A stretch of 64,000 bases of DNA from Cognataquiflexum rubidum (GCF_022538115.1 NZ_JAKZAL010000008.1:1-64000); one strand, 5' to 3'. Shown: positions 53,716 to 62,453, counted from the stretch's first letter. A program made the numbers and translations. Notes: a model not told the origin generated them from the letters alone.

Positions 53716-55005
53716 ATGAATCAATCCGGTCCAATTATATTTCTCTCCATCCTTTTTTTATTTATTCTCTTTCTGAGTTGGTATGTATTTCAGGCGATCA
53801 GAACCGTCAGCATGGGAATCGACCTTATTCGCATCCAACAAATGATTAAATGGTCCTATTGGGCATTTATGTTGAGCTTATTGACTTGGCTAGTATTTAA
53901 ATCTGTTCAAGTTTTTTCAACAGGAGAGTTTGCATCTTCAGCCCAGACCTTATCAAGTGTATTTCTTACTTTAATTGTGACCCAGTTGGTCATTGTTTTT
54001 GTCCTCTTAGGAGAAGATATCATTAGAAATATCCAAGCCATATCGGTTTTTGCGATGAATGGTGCAAAAGGATATTCCTTTCCATCTAGAACAGTTTGGG
54101 TGAGTGTTTTGGCCTTGACAGTCGCCTCTGTGCCCCTGTTTAGCTTTGTTTATGGGATCAAGTATGGTAAATACAATTTCAAAGTTCACCGGGAAGTCTT
54201 ATACTTTGAGGATTTGCCTGAAGCCTTTGACGGCTTTACTATTACACAGATTTCTGACATCCATTCCGGAAGCTTAAAGGACCACAAAGCTGTGGCAAGT
54301 GGGGTTCAGATGGTATTGGATCAAAAATCTGATCTTTTTGTTTTTACAGGTGATCTTGTCAACCATAGGGCAGATGAGATTGAACCGTTGATTAAAGAAT
54401 TTTCAAAAATAAAGGCAAAATATGGTCAGTTTTCAATTTTGGGAAACCACGACTACGGGGATTATTCTTCATGGCCTAGCCCTGAAGCAAAAAAAGAAAA
54501 CTTTGAAAAACTGAAGGGACAGCATGCAAAACTTGGTTTTGATCTGATGTTGGATGAAAATATCAGGATAGAAAAAGACGGGCAATCCATTATACTTGCC
54601 GGGGTTGAAAATTGGGGAGTTGGATTCAAAGAAAAAGGCGATTTGCAAAAAGCATTGAAAGGAACTGAAACCGGGGATTTCAAAATTTTGCTTTCCCACG
54701 ATCCATCCCATTGGGATGCCCAAGTCAAGAACAATCCCAACCCTGTTCATCTGACACTTTCAGGACATACCCACGGTATGCAGTTTGGTATTGAAACCCA
54801 ATTGGTCAAATGGAGTCCTGTCCAATACCGATATCCAAATTGGGCTGGCTTGGCAGAAGAAGCCGGAAGTTATTTATATGTCAATAGGGGTTTTGGTTTC
54901 CACGCATTTGCAGGAAGAGTGGGGATATGGCCGGAAATTACAGTTATTGAGTTGAAGAAGGGTAAAAAGCCCGATTCTATCCATTTGGCTTCAGCCAAAA
55001 ATTAG
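53716..55005 (+). CDS. Membrane-anchored metallophosphoesterase
   Basis: The 429-residue protein has four membrane helices (about 8-28, 47-65, 78-102, 127-148) and then a calcineurin-like phosphoesterase domain with the metal motifs ISDIHSG, FTGDLVNH, LGNHDYGD and LSGHTHGMQFG. The layout is like YkuE/YaeI-type membrane phosphoesterases that act on phosphoryl lipids, though the substrate here is not known. Confidence 0.9.
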   Translation: MNQSGPIIFLSILFLFILFLSWYVFQAIRTVSMGIDLIRIQQMIKWSYWAFMLSLLTWLVFKSVQVFSTGEFASSAQTLSSVFLTLIVTQLVIVFVLLGEDIIRNIQAISVFAMNGAKGYSFPSRTVWVSVLALTVASVPLFSFVYGIKYGKYNFKVHREVLYFEDLPEAFDGFTITQISDIHSGSLKDHKAVASGVQMVLDQKSDLFVFTGDLVNHRADEIEPLIKEFSKIKAKYGQFSILGNHDYGDYSSWPSPEAKKENFEKLKGQHAKLGFDLMLDENIRIEKDGQSIILAGVENWGVGFKEKGDLQKALKGTETGDFKILLSHDPSHWDAQVKNNPNPVHLTLSGHTHGMQFGIETQLVKWSPVQYRYPNWAGLAEEAGSYLYVNRGFGFHAFAGRVGIWPEITVIELKKGKKPDSIHLASAKN

Positions 55006-55050
55006 AAGACCCAATGATGAACAAAGTATAGTTTTTGGGGTTTTTACATC

Positions 55051-55458
55051 ATGATCTGGTTTATTTCACTTATAATGGCTATTTCTTTTGAAGGAAAGGA
55101 AAATGTAACCCTTGATGATTTGAGATGGAAAAATAGGATTGTTCTTTATTTTCCATCACCTGATCAAAATCCAAAGTTTGAATTCGATGCTATCGAAGAA
55201 AAATTAAATGAAAGGAAAATCATTTTTTTATCAATAGGTGATGTCTTCACCACAAATTCTAAACTTGTTTTCACCCGGGATTATCTCCAGGTCCTTCAGG
55301 AAAAATATTCCACTGAAAAAGGCCAAGGTAATTGGTTATTGATTGGACTTGATGGTGGTGTTAAAGAGACCAAGATGGGTGAACCCGATTGGGACTTTAT
55401 TTTCAAGACCATCGACTCTATGCCAATGAGGCAATCTGAAATTAGAAAGATTAACTAG
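55051..55458 (+). CDS. DUF4174-like secreted protein
   Basis: The 135-residue protein has a short hydrophobic leader followed by LDDLRWKNRIVLYFPSP and near the C-terminus GLDGGVKETK, the pattern of the DUF4174 family (thioredoxin-fold-like, no CxxC). It lies 45 nt after the phosphoesterase. Function unknown. Confidence 0.75.
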   Translation: MIWFISLIMAISFEGKENVTLDDLRWKNRIVLYFPSPDQNPKFEFDAIEEKLNERKIIFLSIGDVFTTNSKLVFTRDYLQVLQEKYSTEKGQGNWLLIGLDGGVKETKMGEPDWDFIFKTIDSMPMRQSEIRKIN

Positions 55459-55591
55459 AAATGATTTTTTTTACCAAACTTTTTTGAAAGCAAACACCAC
55501 AATTTCTAAAATCAATTAAAAAATACCCTGATCAGGTTATTTTTTGGGATGGTTCAAGTGTTTAGATTTGAATGAAATAAAAATCTAATTG

Positions 55592-55843
55592 ATGAAATTC
55601 TATTACTTGTCCACAGATCCCAATAATGAAGGAGATTACGAAATCCATCACCGCGAATGTTCAAAAATACCTTCTATTCAGAAACGATTGTATTTGGGTC
55701 CATTCAACAATGGGCATGAGGCGATGAACCTAGCTAGGGTTTCCCATTCAAAATTGGTTATTTGTGAGGCATGCCAAAATGTGTCTATGGTTCCAAGATT
55801 TTCACATTTCAACGATACTGAACCAATCCATCCCAATCCTTAA
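55592..55843 (+). CDS. Small His/Cys protein of unknown function
   Basis: The 83-residue protein contains EIHHRECSKIP, YLGPFNNGHEAMNLARV and VICEACQN. The spacing of His and Cys suggests a small metal-binding fold like short Bacteroidota proteins with an HxxxC...CxxC pattern, but I cannot name the family. It overlaps the convergent CBS gene by 4 bp. ATG 55592 is used. Confidence 0.6.
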   Translation: MKFYYLSTDPNNEGDYEIHHRECSKIPSIQKRLYLGPFNNGHEAMNLARVSHSKLVICEACQNVSMVPRFSHFNDTEPIHPNP

Positions 55844-56262
55844 TACTGGTCTAAAAGGTATTTGATGACATCTGTTGTGGTCACAATTCCTTTAAGTTCC
55901 CCATTTGCAACTACCGGCAAGGCATGGAATTCTTCGGTTGCAAAAATTTCCGCTATTTCCTTAATGGAATCTTCCTCAGACACCACTTTTGGCTTTGAAG
56001 TCATCACCTGACTAAGTGATAGGATTTCTAATACAGCTTCATCAGCACCATCTTGATTATCGAACAATGCGCCAAAAGTCAGCCTGTTGATATCTGTACG
56101 GCTGATGATTCCGGTGATTTTTTTTCCTTCTAATACCGGAATATGCCTGATTTTGTGTCTTCTGAACATTTCCACCACTGTAGACAGTTTTTCATTTTCC
56201 TGTACAGTGAATACCTCTTTGGTCATTATTTCCTTTACTGGTTCCCGCTTTTTCATGGTCAT
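55840..56262 (-). CDS. CBS-domain pair protein
   Basis: The 140-residue protein consists of two CBS domains (VKEIMTKEVFTV...GIISRTDINRL and SQVMTSKPKVV...GIVTTTDVIKYL). Such stand-alone pairs usually bind adenine nucleotides and regulate a partner. A start at 56256 would remove two residues. The partner is not apparent from the neighbourhood. Confidence 0.9.
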   Translation of the reverse strand: MTMKKREPVKEIMTKEVFTVQENEKLSTVVEMFRRHKIRHIPVLEGKKITGIISRTDINRLTFGALFDNQDGADEAVLEILSLSQVMTSKPKVVSEEDSIKEIAEIFATEEFHALPVVANGELKGIVTTTDVIKYLLDQY

Positions 56263-56466
56263 TTGGATTAATTTTTATTATTATCCGAAGCTACAATTAA
56301 GGGAAAAACCAAAACCTGATGAAAGTCATGTTCAAAATTGATTTTGGTTGCCACTGAATAAAAAATGGCCTTTTGGGGCATATTTCGATAATTATTCTCC
56401 GTTGAAAGAACAATTTCTGAAGTAGTTTTTCAAATATTCAGGAAAATAGTATTTTCGAACCCGAAT

Positions 56467-56540
56467 CGGGGTGTGGCGCAGTCCGGTAGCGTACACGTCT
56501 GGGGGGCGTGTGGTCGCAGGTTCAAATCCTGTCACCCCGA
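56467..56540 (+). tRNA. tRNA-Pro (anticodon GGG)
   Basis: The 74-nt sequence folds as a full cloverleaf: acceptor CGGGGTG with CACCCCG, D stem GCGC/GCGT, anticodon stem CACGT/GCGTG with loop CTGGGGG (anticodon GGG), and T arm CAGG-TTCAAAT-CCTG with the TTC motif. The 3' CCA is not encoded. A terminator follows. Confidence 0.95.
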
Positions 56541-56554
56541 CAGCAATAAGTTTC

Positions 56555-56589
56555 AAAGTCTCAATCTCATCGGTTGAGACTTTTTTTTT
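56555..56589 (+). terminator. Terminator after tRNA-Pro
   Basis: AAAGTCTCAA (56555-56564) pairs with TTGAGACTTT (56574-56583) and is followed by a T run. It abuts the stop codon of the convergent kinase gene. Confidence 0.88.
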
Positions 56590-57944
56590 CACCCAAACTT
56601 CATCGTAAATACTGTCGTTATTCCCGGTGCAGACTCTACTTCAAGGTTTCCCTTATGCAGGTTCATTATTTGCCTTGAAATGGCCAACCCGATTCCGCTT
56701 CCGGTTTTCTTGGTGGTAAAAAATGGTACAAATATGCGTTCCAACGCCTCAGGGACAATTCCCTCTCCGTGGTCTATCACTTGGATATAGGGAAAGGACT
56801 GACTGTTGATCCCTGATTTTAGAAGGATAGTTCGTGTGGTGGCTTTTTCCATTGCTTCTTTGGCATTTTTGATCAGGTTGATCAGGATCATTTGGATTAG
56901 GTCCTGGTCAGCCATCAATTCAAGTTCTTTTGGGTTCAAATCCGTTTGGAGCTGGATTCCGGATTTTGCCAATTCTTCCTTCAGGAGAACACAGATATTT
57001 TCAAACAACTGCTGAACTGCAAAACGCTTCAATATTGGTTGGGGAATATTGGTATAATCCCGGTAAGCATTTACAAAATCTACAAGACCGGTACTGCGCT
57101 TGGAGATGGTTTCCAAACCCTCACAGAGATCGACATAGGAGTCTTTTTCGAGGACCAATTCGCCGGTATCTTCCTCATGGATGTCTTCCTCCAAGATGGT
57201 TCCTAACGAATTTGCCAAACTTGCTATTGGGGTCATGGAGTTCATGATCTCATGACGGAGAACTTTCGTCAGATTTTGCCAGGCCTGCAGTTCGTTTTTT
57301 TGCAATTCTGAACGGATATTCTGAAAAGAAAGAAGGGTCCAACTGTTTCCCTCCATTTTGAAGGAAGCGGATTGCACGTTGAGATGGATCTCGTTATTTA
57401 TTTTGATGGAAAATGAACCACCCGGTTTGAGAGAAAGAACACTTTTCAATAAATCTACAGATAGTTTCCCCAAGTCATTGATGTCTTTGAACTGAGGGAT
57501 CTGAAGCAATTGTTTTGCTTCTCCGTTGATCACTCCGATGCGACCTTGGCTATCAAAAGACAAAATCCCTGTATTGATATGTTGGATCATGATCTGGAGA
57601 AAGAGCATCTGCTCCTCTTTTTCAGCTCTTGTCTTTTTAAAAGCTTCGATTACCTCATTGAAAGACATATTCATTTCTCTGAAGGAATTTCCAAGTTTAC
57701 TGTCTTTGGTAAATGAAGATGAAAAATCTGAATACCTTATGGACTCCAAAAATCTGGTAATTTTCTTATTTGTAGTATTTCCAAATGAAATCAGGTTGAG
57801 GGCCAAAAACAAAACAATCACTGCAAATAGGATTGCCTGGACCATAGACTGGTCTTTGAAAAAAAAGAAAAGGCTCAGATAGGCAAAACCTACTATGAGC
57901 AAAACCCTGACCAAAATGCCAATGGCAAATGATTTAAAGCCCAT
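56589..57944 (-). CDS. NtrB/NtrY-like PAS sensor histidine kinase
   Basis: The 451-residue kinase has two membrane helices (about 7-29 and 34-54), a HAMP/linker, a PAS-like domain (about 115-220), a HisKA domain with His in VLRHEIMNSMTPI and a HATPase domain with LINLIKNAKEAM, DHGEGI and TKKTGSGIGLAIS. It overlaps the upstream sigma-54 activator gene by 11 bp, so it is the cognate sensor. Confidence 0.92.
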   Translation of the reverse strand: MGFKSFAIGILVRVLLIVGFAYLSLFFFFKDQSMVQAILFAVIVLFLALNLISFGNTTNKKITRFLESIRYSDFSSSFTKDSKLGNSFREMNMSFNEVIEAFKKTRAEKEEQMLFLQIMIQHINTGILSFDSQGRIGVINGEAKQLLQIPQFKDINDLGKLSVDLLKSVLSLKPGGSFSIKINNEIHLNVQSASFKMEGNSWTLLSFQNIRSELQKNELQAWQNLTKVLRHEIMNSMTPIASLANSLGTILEEDIHEEDTGELVLEKDSYVDLCEGLETISKRSTGLVDFVNAYRDYTNIPQPILKRFAVQQLFENICVLLKEELAKSGIQLQTDLNPKELELMADQDLIQMILINLIKNAKEAMEKATTRTILLKSGINSQSFPYIQVIDHGEGIVPEALERIFVPFFTTKKTGSGIGLAISRQIMNLHKGNLEVESAPGITTVFTMKFG

Positions 57945-59322
57945 ATCTTTCCAGTCTTCTGTACAGTGATGACCTGGTCAGCCCCAACTCCTCTGCCGCT
58001 CTGGTAATGTGGCCATTGTGTTTTTGGAGGGCTTTTCTGATCAGGATTTTTTCAACATCCTCAATGTTCAAATGATCAAGACTTACCAATTCCTCTTGTT
58101 TCTCTGGAGAAAGCTGTTTTTGCATAAATAAATCCTCAGGCTGCAGAACCCCGTGGGATGTCATAATCACCGCCCGCTCGATGCTGTGTTGAAGCTCCCG
58201 GATATTTCCGGGCCAATGGTATTTTTGCATGCGTTTGATCAGGGCTTCACCGGCTTTGCGGATTTCTTTGTTGTATTTTTTGGAATAAACTTCGATGAAA
58301 TGGTTGGCCAAATGTGGAATGTCTTCCAATCTCTCACGCAATGGCGGCAAGGTAATTTCGATGGTATTGATCCTATAGAGTAGATCCTGTCGGAAGGTAT
58401 TTTCATACACCATGCTGTGGATCGGCATATTGGTAGCGGATATTAGCCTGATATTGACAGGCGTTGCTTTATTGGCACCTACCCTTGTCACTTCTCTGTT
58501 TTGCAATGCCGCCAAAAGCTTGGATTGGAGTGGGAGGGGAAGGTTTCCGATTTCATCCAAAAACAAAGTCCCTTTGTTGGCCTGCTCAAATCTGCCGGCC
58601 CTGTCTTCTTTGGCGTCGGTAAAGGAGCCTCTTTTGTGCCCGAAAAGCTCACTTTCAAATAATGTGGAAGTGATCGATCCCAAGTCCACACCTACAAATG
58701 CTTCCCTGTATCTTTTGGAATGCCGGTGAATGGCACGGGCAATCAATTCCTTTCCTGTTCCGTTTTCTCCCAAAATCAACACATTCGCGTCTGTACCGGC
58801 AACCCTTTCGATGGTTTCAAATACCTTCACCATTGAAGCACTTTGACCGATGATATCTTTGAATTTGCTGTCAATATCCTGATATAGCTGTTGTTGTTGG
58901 TTTTTGAGCTGGGAAATCTCCAATTTGGATTGACGCAGTTGAAGGGCTGAATTCAAAGTCGCCAACAGTTTTTCATTCTCCCAAGGTTTCAATACAAAGT
59001 CAGTAGCTCCTTCCTTGATGGCTTTGACCGCTGTATTGACATCTCCATATGCAGTAATCAATACCACCACCGCAGAAGAATCCAACTCCAAAATCCTGTC
59101 CAACCAATAGAAACCTTCCTGTCCACTGCTCACATCTTTTGTAAAATTCATGTCCAACAGGATCACGTCATATTGCTCATTGATGATAAGGACAGGAAGA
59201 AGGCCTGGATTTGTTTCTGTATCTACTTGTCCAAAATGCCTTTTCAAAAATATTTTGGCGGCTTTCAAAAGGTCCTCGTTGTCATCTACTATGAGGATTT
59301 TTCCTGGTTTGTTTTCTTTCAT
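57934..59322 (-). CDS. Sigma-54-dependent response regulator
   Basis: The 462-residue activator has a receiver domain (phospho-acceptor Asp in ILLDMNF, Lys in LKPWEN), an AAA+ domain with Walker A GENGTGKEL, the sigma-54-contacting loop as GSFTDA rather than GAFTGA, Walker B GTLFLDEIGN and an Arg-rich end, and a Fis-type helix-turn-helix (ITRAAEELGLTRSSLYRRL). It is co-transcribed with the kinase downstream. A candidate sigma-54 promoter lies on the opposite side upstream of the exporter operon. Confidence 0.94.
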   Translation of the reverse strand: MKENKPGKILIVDDNEDLLKAAKIFLKRHFGQVDTETNPGLLPVLIINEQYDVILLDMNFTKDVSSGQEGFYWLDRILELDSSAVVVLITAYGDVNTAVKAIKEGATDFVLKPWENEKLLATLNSALQLRQSKLEISQLKNQQQQLYQDIDSKFKDIIGQSASMVKVFETIERVAGTDANVLILGENGTGKELIARAIHRHSKRYREAFVGVDLGSITSTLFESELFGHKRGSFTDAKEDRAGRFEQANKGTLFLDEIGNLPLPLQSKLLAALQNREVTRVGANKATPVNIRLISATNMPIHSMVYENTFRQDLLYRINTIEITLPPLRERLEDIPHLANHFIEVYSKKYNKEIRKAGEALIKRMQKYHWPGNIRELQHSIERAVIMTSHGVLQPEDLFMQKQLSPEKQEELVSLDHLNIEDVEKILIRKALQKHNGHITRAAEELGLTRSSLYRRLERYGL

Positions 59323-59329
59323 ATTTTAA

Positions 59330-59385
59330 GACGTGAGATTTGAGACGTGAGATTTGAGATTTGAGACATGAGACTTTGGATTTGA
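59330..59385. repeat. Eight gapless heptamers of type GAYNTGA upstream of the activator gene
   Basis: GACGTGA, GATTTGA, GACGTGA, GATTTGA, GATTTGA, GACATGA, GACTTTG and GATTTGA follow each other exactly in register. The block begins 8 nt from the activator start codon and so lies in its leader. Confidence 0.88.
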
Positions 59386-59482
59386 GAAAGATGGTAGTAA
59401 GATTTTTCAACCAATTCGCCATCTTACGGAGGGGATTTAGAATACTGAAATTCCAACTCTTGATACAGAATCTCAACAGTAT

Positions 59483-59565
59483 GCAACTTTTTAATCCTCC
59501 AAACTTTTCAACCTTCCAACATTAATTTTCCAACTTTCCAATTTTTCAATCTTCCAATTCTCCTA
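59483..59565. repeat. Degenerate TTCCAA-type repeat block
   Basis: TTCCAAC/TTTCCAA/TTTTTCAA/TCTTCCAA-like units recur with a 7-8 nt period. The register is looser than in the other heptamer blocks. Confidence 0.55.
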
Positions 59566-59719
59566 GTATCTTCCAAAACTTGTACCGAAATGATACAAAC
59601 GGACAAAGTGATTTCAAAATCGGTCAATGGATGGAATTTAAGCAGTTTTTATCAAAAGAAGTAAGGGTAATTTTTTAATAATTCTACTCTAGTCATTTCA
59701 TTTTTTGGTCGCTTGCGGA

Positions 59720-59753
59720 CGTTTTTGTTCGATAAACCTCCCGGTCAAAAACG
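59720..59753. promoter_or_regulatory. Inverted repeat, possible activator site
   Basis: CGTTTTTG (59720-59727) is repeated in inverted form as CAAAAACG (59746-59753), 26 bp centre to centre, 40-70 bp upstream of the candidate sigma-54 promoter. Binding by the Fis-type activator is inference. Confidence 0.4.
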
Positions 59754-59792
59754 GATATGCCCTTTTTGAATGTTTTTGAGGGGTTTTGTTGA

Positions 59793-59809
59793 TGGCATGT
59801 TAATTGGCA
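59793..59809 (+). promoter_or_regulatory. Candidate sigma-54 promoter of the exporter operon
   Basis: TGGCATGTTAATTGGCA fits TGGCAC-N5-TTGC with the -24 GG and the -12 TTG in the right spacing; C at -12 is replaced by G. ATG 59843 is 33 nt downstream and a sigma-54 activator is divergently encoded next to it. Confidence 0.5.
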
Positions 59810-59842
59810 AACACATACCAAAAGAATAACAGAAAATTTACA

Positions 59843-61093
59843 ATGGATAGGAAGATTGAGAAAAAGACCTGGACGCCTAAGTTTATCGGAATAATTGCTG
59901 GAGGAGCTTTATTAGTGGGATTTGTTCTGTACCAATTAATATTCGCTGATTCCAGGTCTTCAATGAATGTCAATAAGGATAGAATCACTATTGCCACGGT
60001 TATTGAAGGGGAATATACAGATTACATTCCTGTCAGTGGCACTATTGAACCGGGAGAAGTGTTTTTTCTTGATGCCATCGAAAGGGGAAATATCCAACAG
60101 ATTGTAAGGGAATCAGGCGCCTTGGTGGATGTAGGCGATACTATTCTCATACTGACCAACTCCAATCTGCAATTGGATGTCATGCAGCGTGAAACTGACC
60201 TTTATTTTCAGATCAACAATCTCCGACAGACGAGATTGCTTCTTGACCAAAACGACCTCAGCCAACAGGGTCAGTTGGCAGAAATTGATTATCAGATCAA
60301 CCTCCTCAAACCACAATATGAAAGGTTCAAGGAATTGCATAGTAAAAAATTGATTTCCGATAGGGAATTGGAGGAGGTAAAAGAGCAGTATGAATACAAT
60401 GTAAAAAGGAAAAGATTGACATATGAATCCTACAGGAACGATTCAGTTGCCAGATCTATCCAAAAAAGACAATTGAGGGATTCCGAATCAAGAATGATGC
60501 AGTCACTCGATGGAGTAGGCCATATTTTGGATAACCTAGTCGTCAGAGCTCCTATCAAAGGGCAGCTTACCACACAACAGATCGAAGTCGGGCAATCCAT
60601 CAATGCGGGTGAGCGGTATGGACAGATCGATATCTTGGACAAATTCAAGGTAAAAGTCCAAATAGATGAATTGTACCTGCCAAGAATCAGCACCGGACTG
60701 AAGGGAACATTTACATTTTCGGGAAGCAGTTATGAAATCGAAATCGATAAAATTTATCCCAATGTAACTGGAGGAAGATTTGAAGTGGATATGGTATTTA
60801 CCGGTGAAGCGCCAACAGGAATCCGAAGGGGACAGACCGTCAGGATTGGATTAGAACTGGGCGAAAGCAAGCAGGCCATCCTTCTGCCAACCGGTGGATT
60901 CTATAAGGATACAGGAGGAAATTGGGTCTTTGTAGTGGACGAAGCTACTGGCCGGGCAGAGAAAAGAAACATCCGACTCAACCGCAAAAATCCTGAGCAC
61001 TATGAAGTCATTGAAGGCCTCCAACCCGGCGACCGCGTCATCGTCAGTGGGTATGAGAATTTTGGAAAGAATGAGGTGTTGAATTTGAAGTAG
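59843..61093 (+). CDS. MacA-like periplasmic adaptor of an ABC exporter
   Basis: The 416-residue HlyD-family adaptor has one N-terminal membrane helix (about 15-35), two halves of a lipoyl-like domain around a helical hairpin (about 130-215), LVVRAPIKGQLT and a beta-barrel region with a C-terminal VIEGLQPGDRVIVSGY. It should link an inner-membrane ABC transporter to an outer-membrane channel. ATG 59843 is preferred over TTG 59804. The ABC ATPase and FtsX-type permease follow downstream. Confidence 0.9.
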   Translation: MDRKIEKKTWTPKFIGIIAGGALLVGFVLYQLIFADSRSSMNVNKDRITIATVIEGEYTDYIPVSGTIEPGEVFFLDAIERGNIQQIVRESGALVDVGDTILILTNSNLQLDVMQRETDLYFQINNLRQTRLLLDQNDLSQQGQLAEIDYQINLLKPQYERFKELHSKKLISDRELEEVKEQYEYNVKRKRLTYESYRNDSVARSIQKRQLRDSESRMMQSLDGVGHILDNLVVRAPIKGQLTTQQIEVGQSINAGERYGQIDILDKFKVKVQIDELYLPRISTGLKGTFTFSGSSYEIEIDKIYPNVTGGRFEVDMVFTGEAPTGIRRGQTVRIGLELGESKQAILLPTGGFYKDTGGNWVFVVDEATGRAEKRNIRLNRKNPEHYEVIEGLQPGDRVIVSGYENFGKNEVLNLK

Positions 61094-61113
61094 GGGGAAT
61101 TGGGCTTAACTGT

Positions 61114-61704
61114 CCGATGACCGATGACCGATGTTGGTTTGTCCAAATGGAAGGAGAATAGGCAAGAAGTATTGAATACTGATTGGTAAATAACATAAAC
61201 GTTTAAGTTAAGTGTGCTAATATTAAGAACATGGGAATAATAGTAAATTGAAATCTTTACTCATATCCTTAAATCTAATTATTCTGGCACCTATGAAATT
61301 CAAATTTGAAAAGTTAATCATTTGGCAAAACGCCATGGATTTTGGAGAAGAAATTTTCAAAATCAGTTTAGGTTTTCCAAAGGAAGAAATCTTTAATCTT
61401 TCTTCACAAATCAAAAGAGCTTCCGATTCAATCGCTCTTAATATCGCTGAAGGATCAATTGGACAATCAAATCCTGAGTTTAAAAAATTCTTGGGATATT
61501 CAATCAGATCACTTGCTGAGGTAGTAACATGTTTGGAAAAAGCAAAAAGAAGAAAGTACATCAATGAACAAGATTTTCAAGAATTATATGACAAGGCATT
61601 CTATTTAATGAATATGTTAAACTCATTTAAATCAAAAATTCTATAGAGAATAGAAAGCTTTAATGTCAAAATTGATGCAAATCATCGGTCATCGGTCATC
61701 GGTC
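61114..61704. mobile_element. IVS-like cassette: inverted heptamer arrays around an S23 gene
   Basis: CCGATGACCGATGACCGATG (61114-61133) is the exact reverse complement of 61683-61702. The 545 bp between the arms' loop-side bases (61138-61682) carry the S23-type gene. The uninterrupted palindrome at 62461-62515 has the same left arm ending in GACCGATGTTGG joined directly to CATC-type heptamers. Calling this a mobile element is inference. Confidence 0.55.
61293..61646 (+). CDS. S23-type four-helix-bundle protein
   Basis: The 117-residue protein has the S23/IVS signature: KFEKLIIWQNAMDFGEEIF at the N-terminus, then SSQIKRASDSIALNIAEGS and a C-terminal helix pair with LGYSIRSLAEVVTCLEKAK. S23 proteins were first found in intervening sequences of 23S rRNA genes and are related to the Avd factor of diversity-generating retroelements. 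Here the gene sits between perfect 20-bp inverted repeats inside the exporter operon, in the same direction. I start at ATG 61293; the frame upstream is unlike the family. Function unknown. Confidence 0.88.
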   Translation: MKFKFEKLIIWQNAMDFGEEIFKISLGFPKEEIFNLSSQIKRASDSIALNIAEGSIGQSNPEFKKFLGYSIRSLAEVVTCLEKAKRRKYINEQDFQELYDKAFYLMNMLNSFKSKIL

Positions 61705-61754
61705 AAAATTTAAATAAGAAACTATCTAACAAATAAGAACACACCCTACCCCCC

Positions 61755-62453
61755 ATGCAAAACATCATCAAAACCGTCAACCTCAGAAAACTCTACACCA
61801 CAGAGGAAGTAGAAACCACCGCACTGGATGATATCCAGATCGAAATCAAGAAAGGCGAATTCGTCGCCATTATGGGTCCATCCGGATGTGGCAAATCTAC
61901 TTTGCTTAACATCATCGGACTTCTGGACAACCCGGATTCAGGCCAATACTATTTCATCGAAAATGAAGTGGCCAAATTCTCTGAACGTCAGCGTTCCCAA
62001 CTGAGAAAAGGAAATATCGGCTTCGTGTTCCAGAGCTTCAACCTCATCGATGAACTGACTGTATTCGAAAATGTAGAGCTTCCGCTTCTATACCTCAAAA
62101 CCCCTTCTGACGAAAGAAAGCGAAGGGTGGAAGAAGTCCTCGGCCGGATGAACATCATGCACCGAAAAGACCATTTTCCGCAACAGCTTTCCGGCGGTCA
62201 GCAGCAAAGGGTAGCCATAGCCCGGGCAATTGTAGCCAAACCTTCTGTAATCCTTGCCGATGAACCAACAGGAAACCTGGATTCTGCCAACGGCGAAGAA
62301 GTAATGCGTCTTTTGGAAGAATTGAATAATGAAGGTACTACCATCGTGATGGTGACACACTCCCCACACGATGCGAACTATGCCCACCGTATTATCAACC
62401 TATTTGATGGGAAAGTTGTGACTGAAAATATTCGGGAGCAGTTCCATATTTGA
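61755..62453 (+). CDS. ABC transporter ATPase, MacB/LolD type
   Basis: The 232-residue ATPase shows Walker A GPSGCGKST, the Q loop VFQSFNLI, the signature LSGGQQQRVAIARAI, Walker B VILADEPTGNLD and the switch His in VMVTHSPHDA. The TGNLD and QQQR features place it in the MacB/LolD group that energises FtsX-type permeases. It works with the adaptor upstream and permease downstream. Confidence 0.95.
   Translation: MQNIIKTVNLRKLYTTEEVETTALDDIQIEIKKGEFVAIMGPSGCGKSTLLNIIGLLDNPDSGQYYFIENEVAKFSERQRSQLRKGNIGFVFQSFNLIDELTVFENVELPLLYLKTPSDERKRRVEEVLGRMNIMHRKDHFPQQLSGGQQQRVAIARAIVAKPSVILADEPTGNLDSANGEEVMRLLEELNNEGTTIVMVTHSPHDANYAHRIINLFDGKVVTENIREQFHI

Noticed and set aside
56392-56592. Antisense open frame over the tRNA-Pro gene with a TGFEPATTRPPDVYATGLRHTP-like product
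   Set aside because: The peptide is the antisense translation of a tRNA and its flank; such products are a known recurrent false annotation.
61114-61704. S23 gene as part of a diversity-generating retroelement (Avd)
   Set aside because: No reverse transcriptase, template repeat or variable repeat is found nearby.
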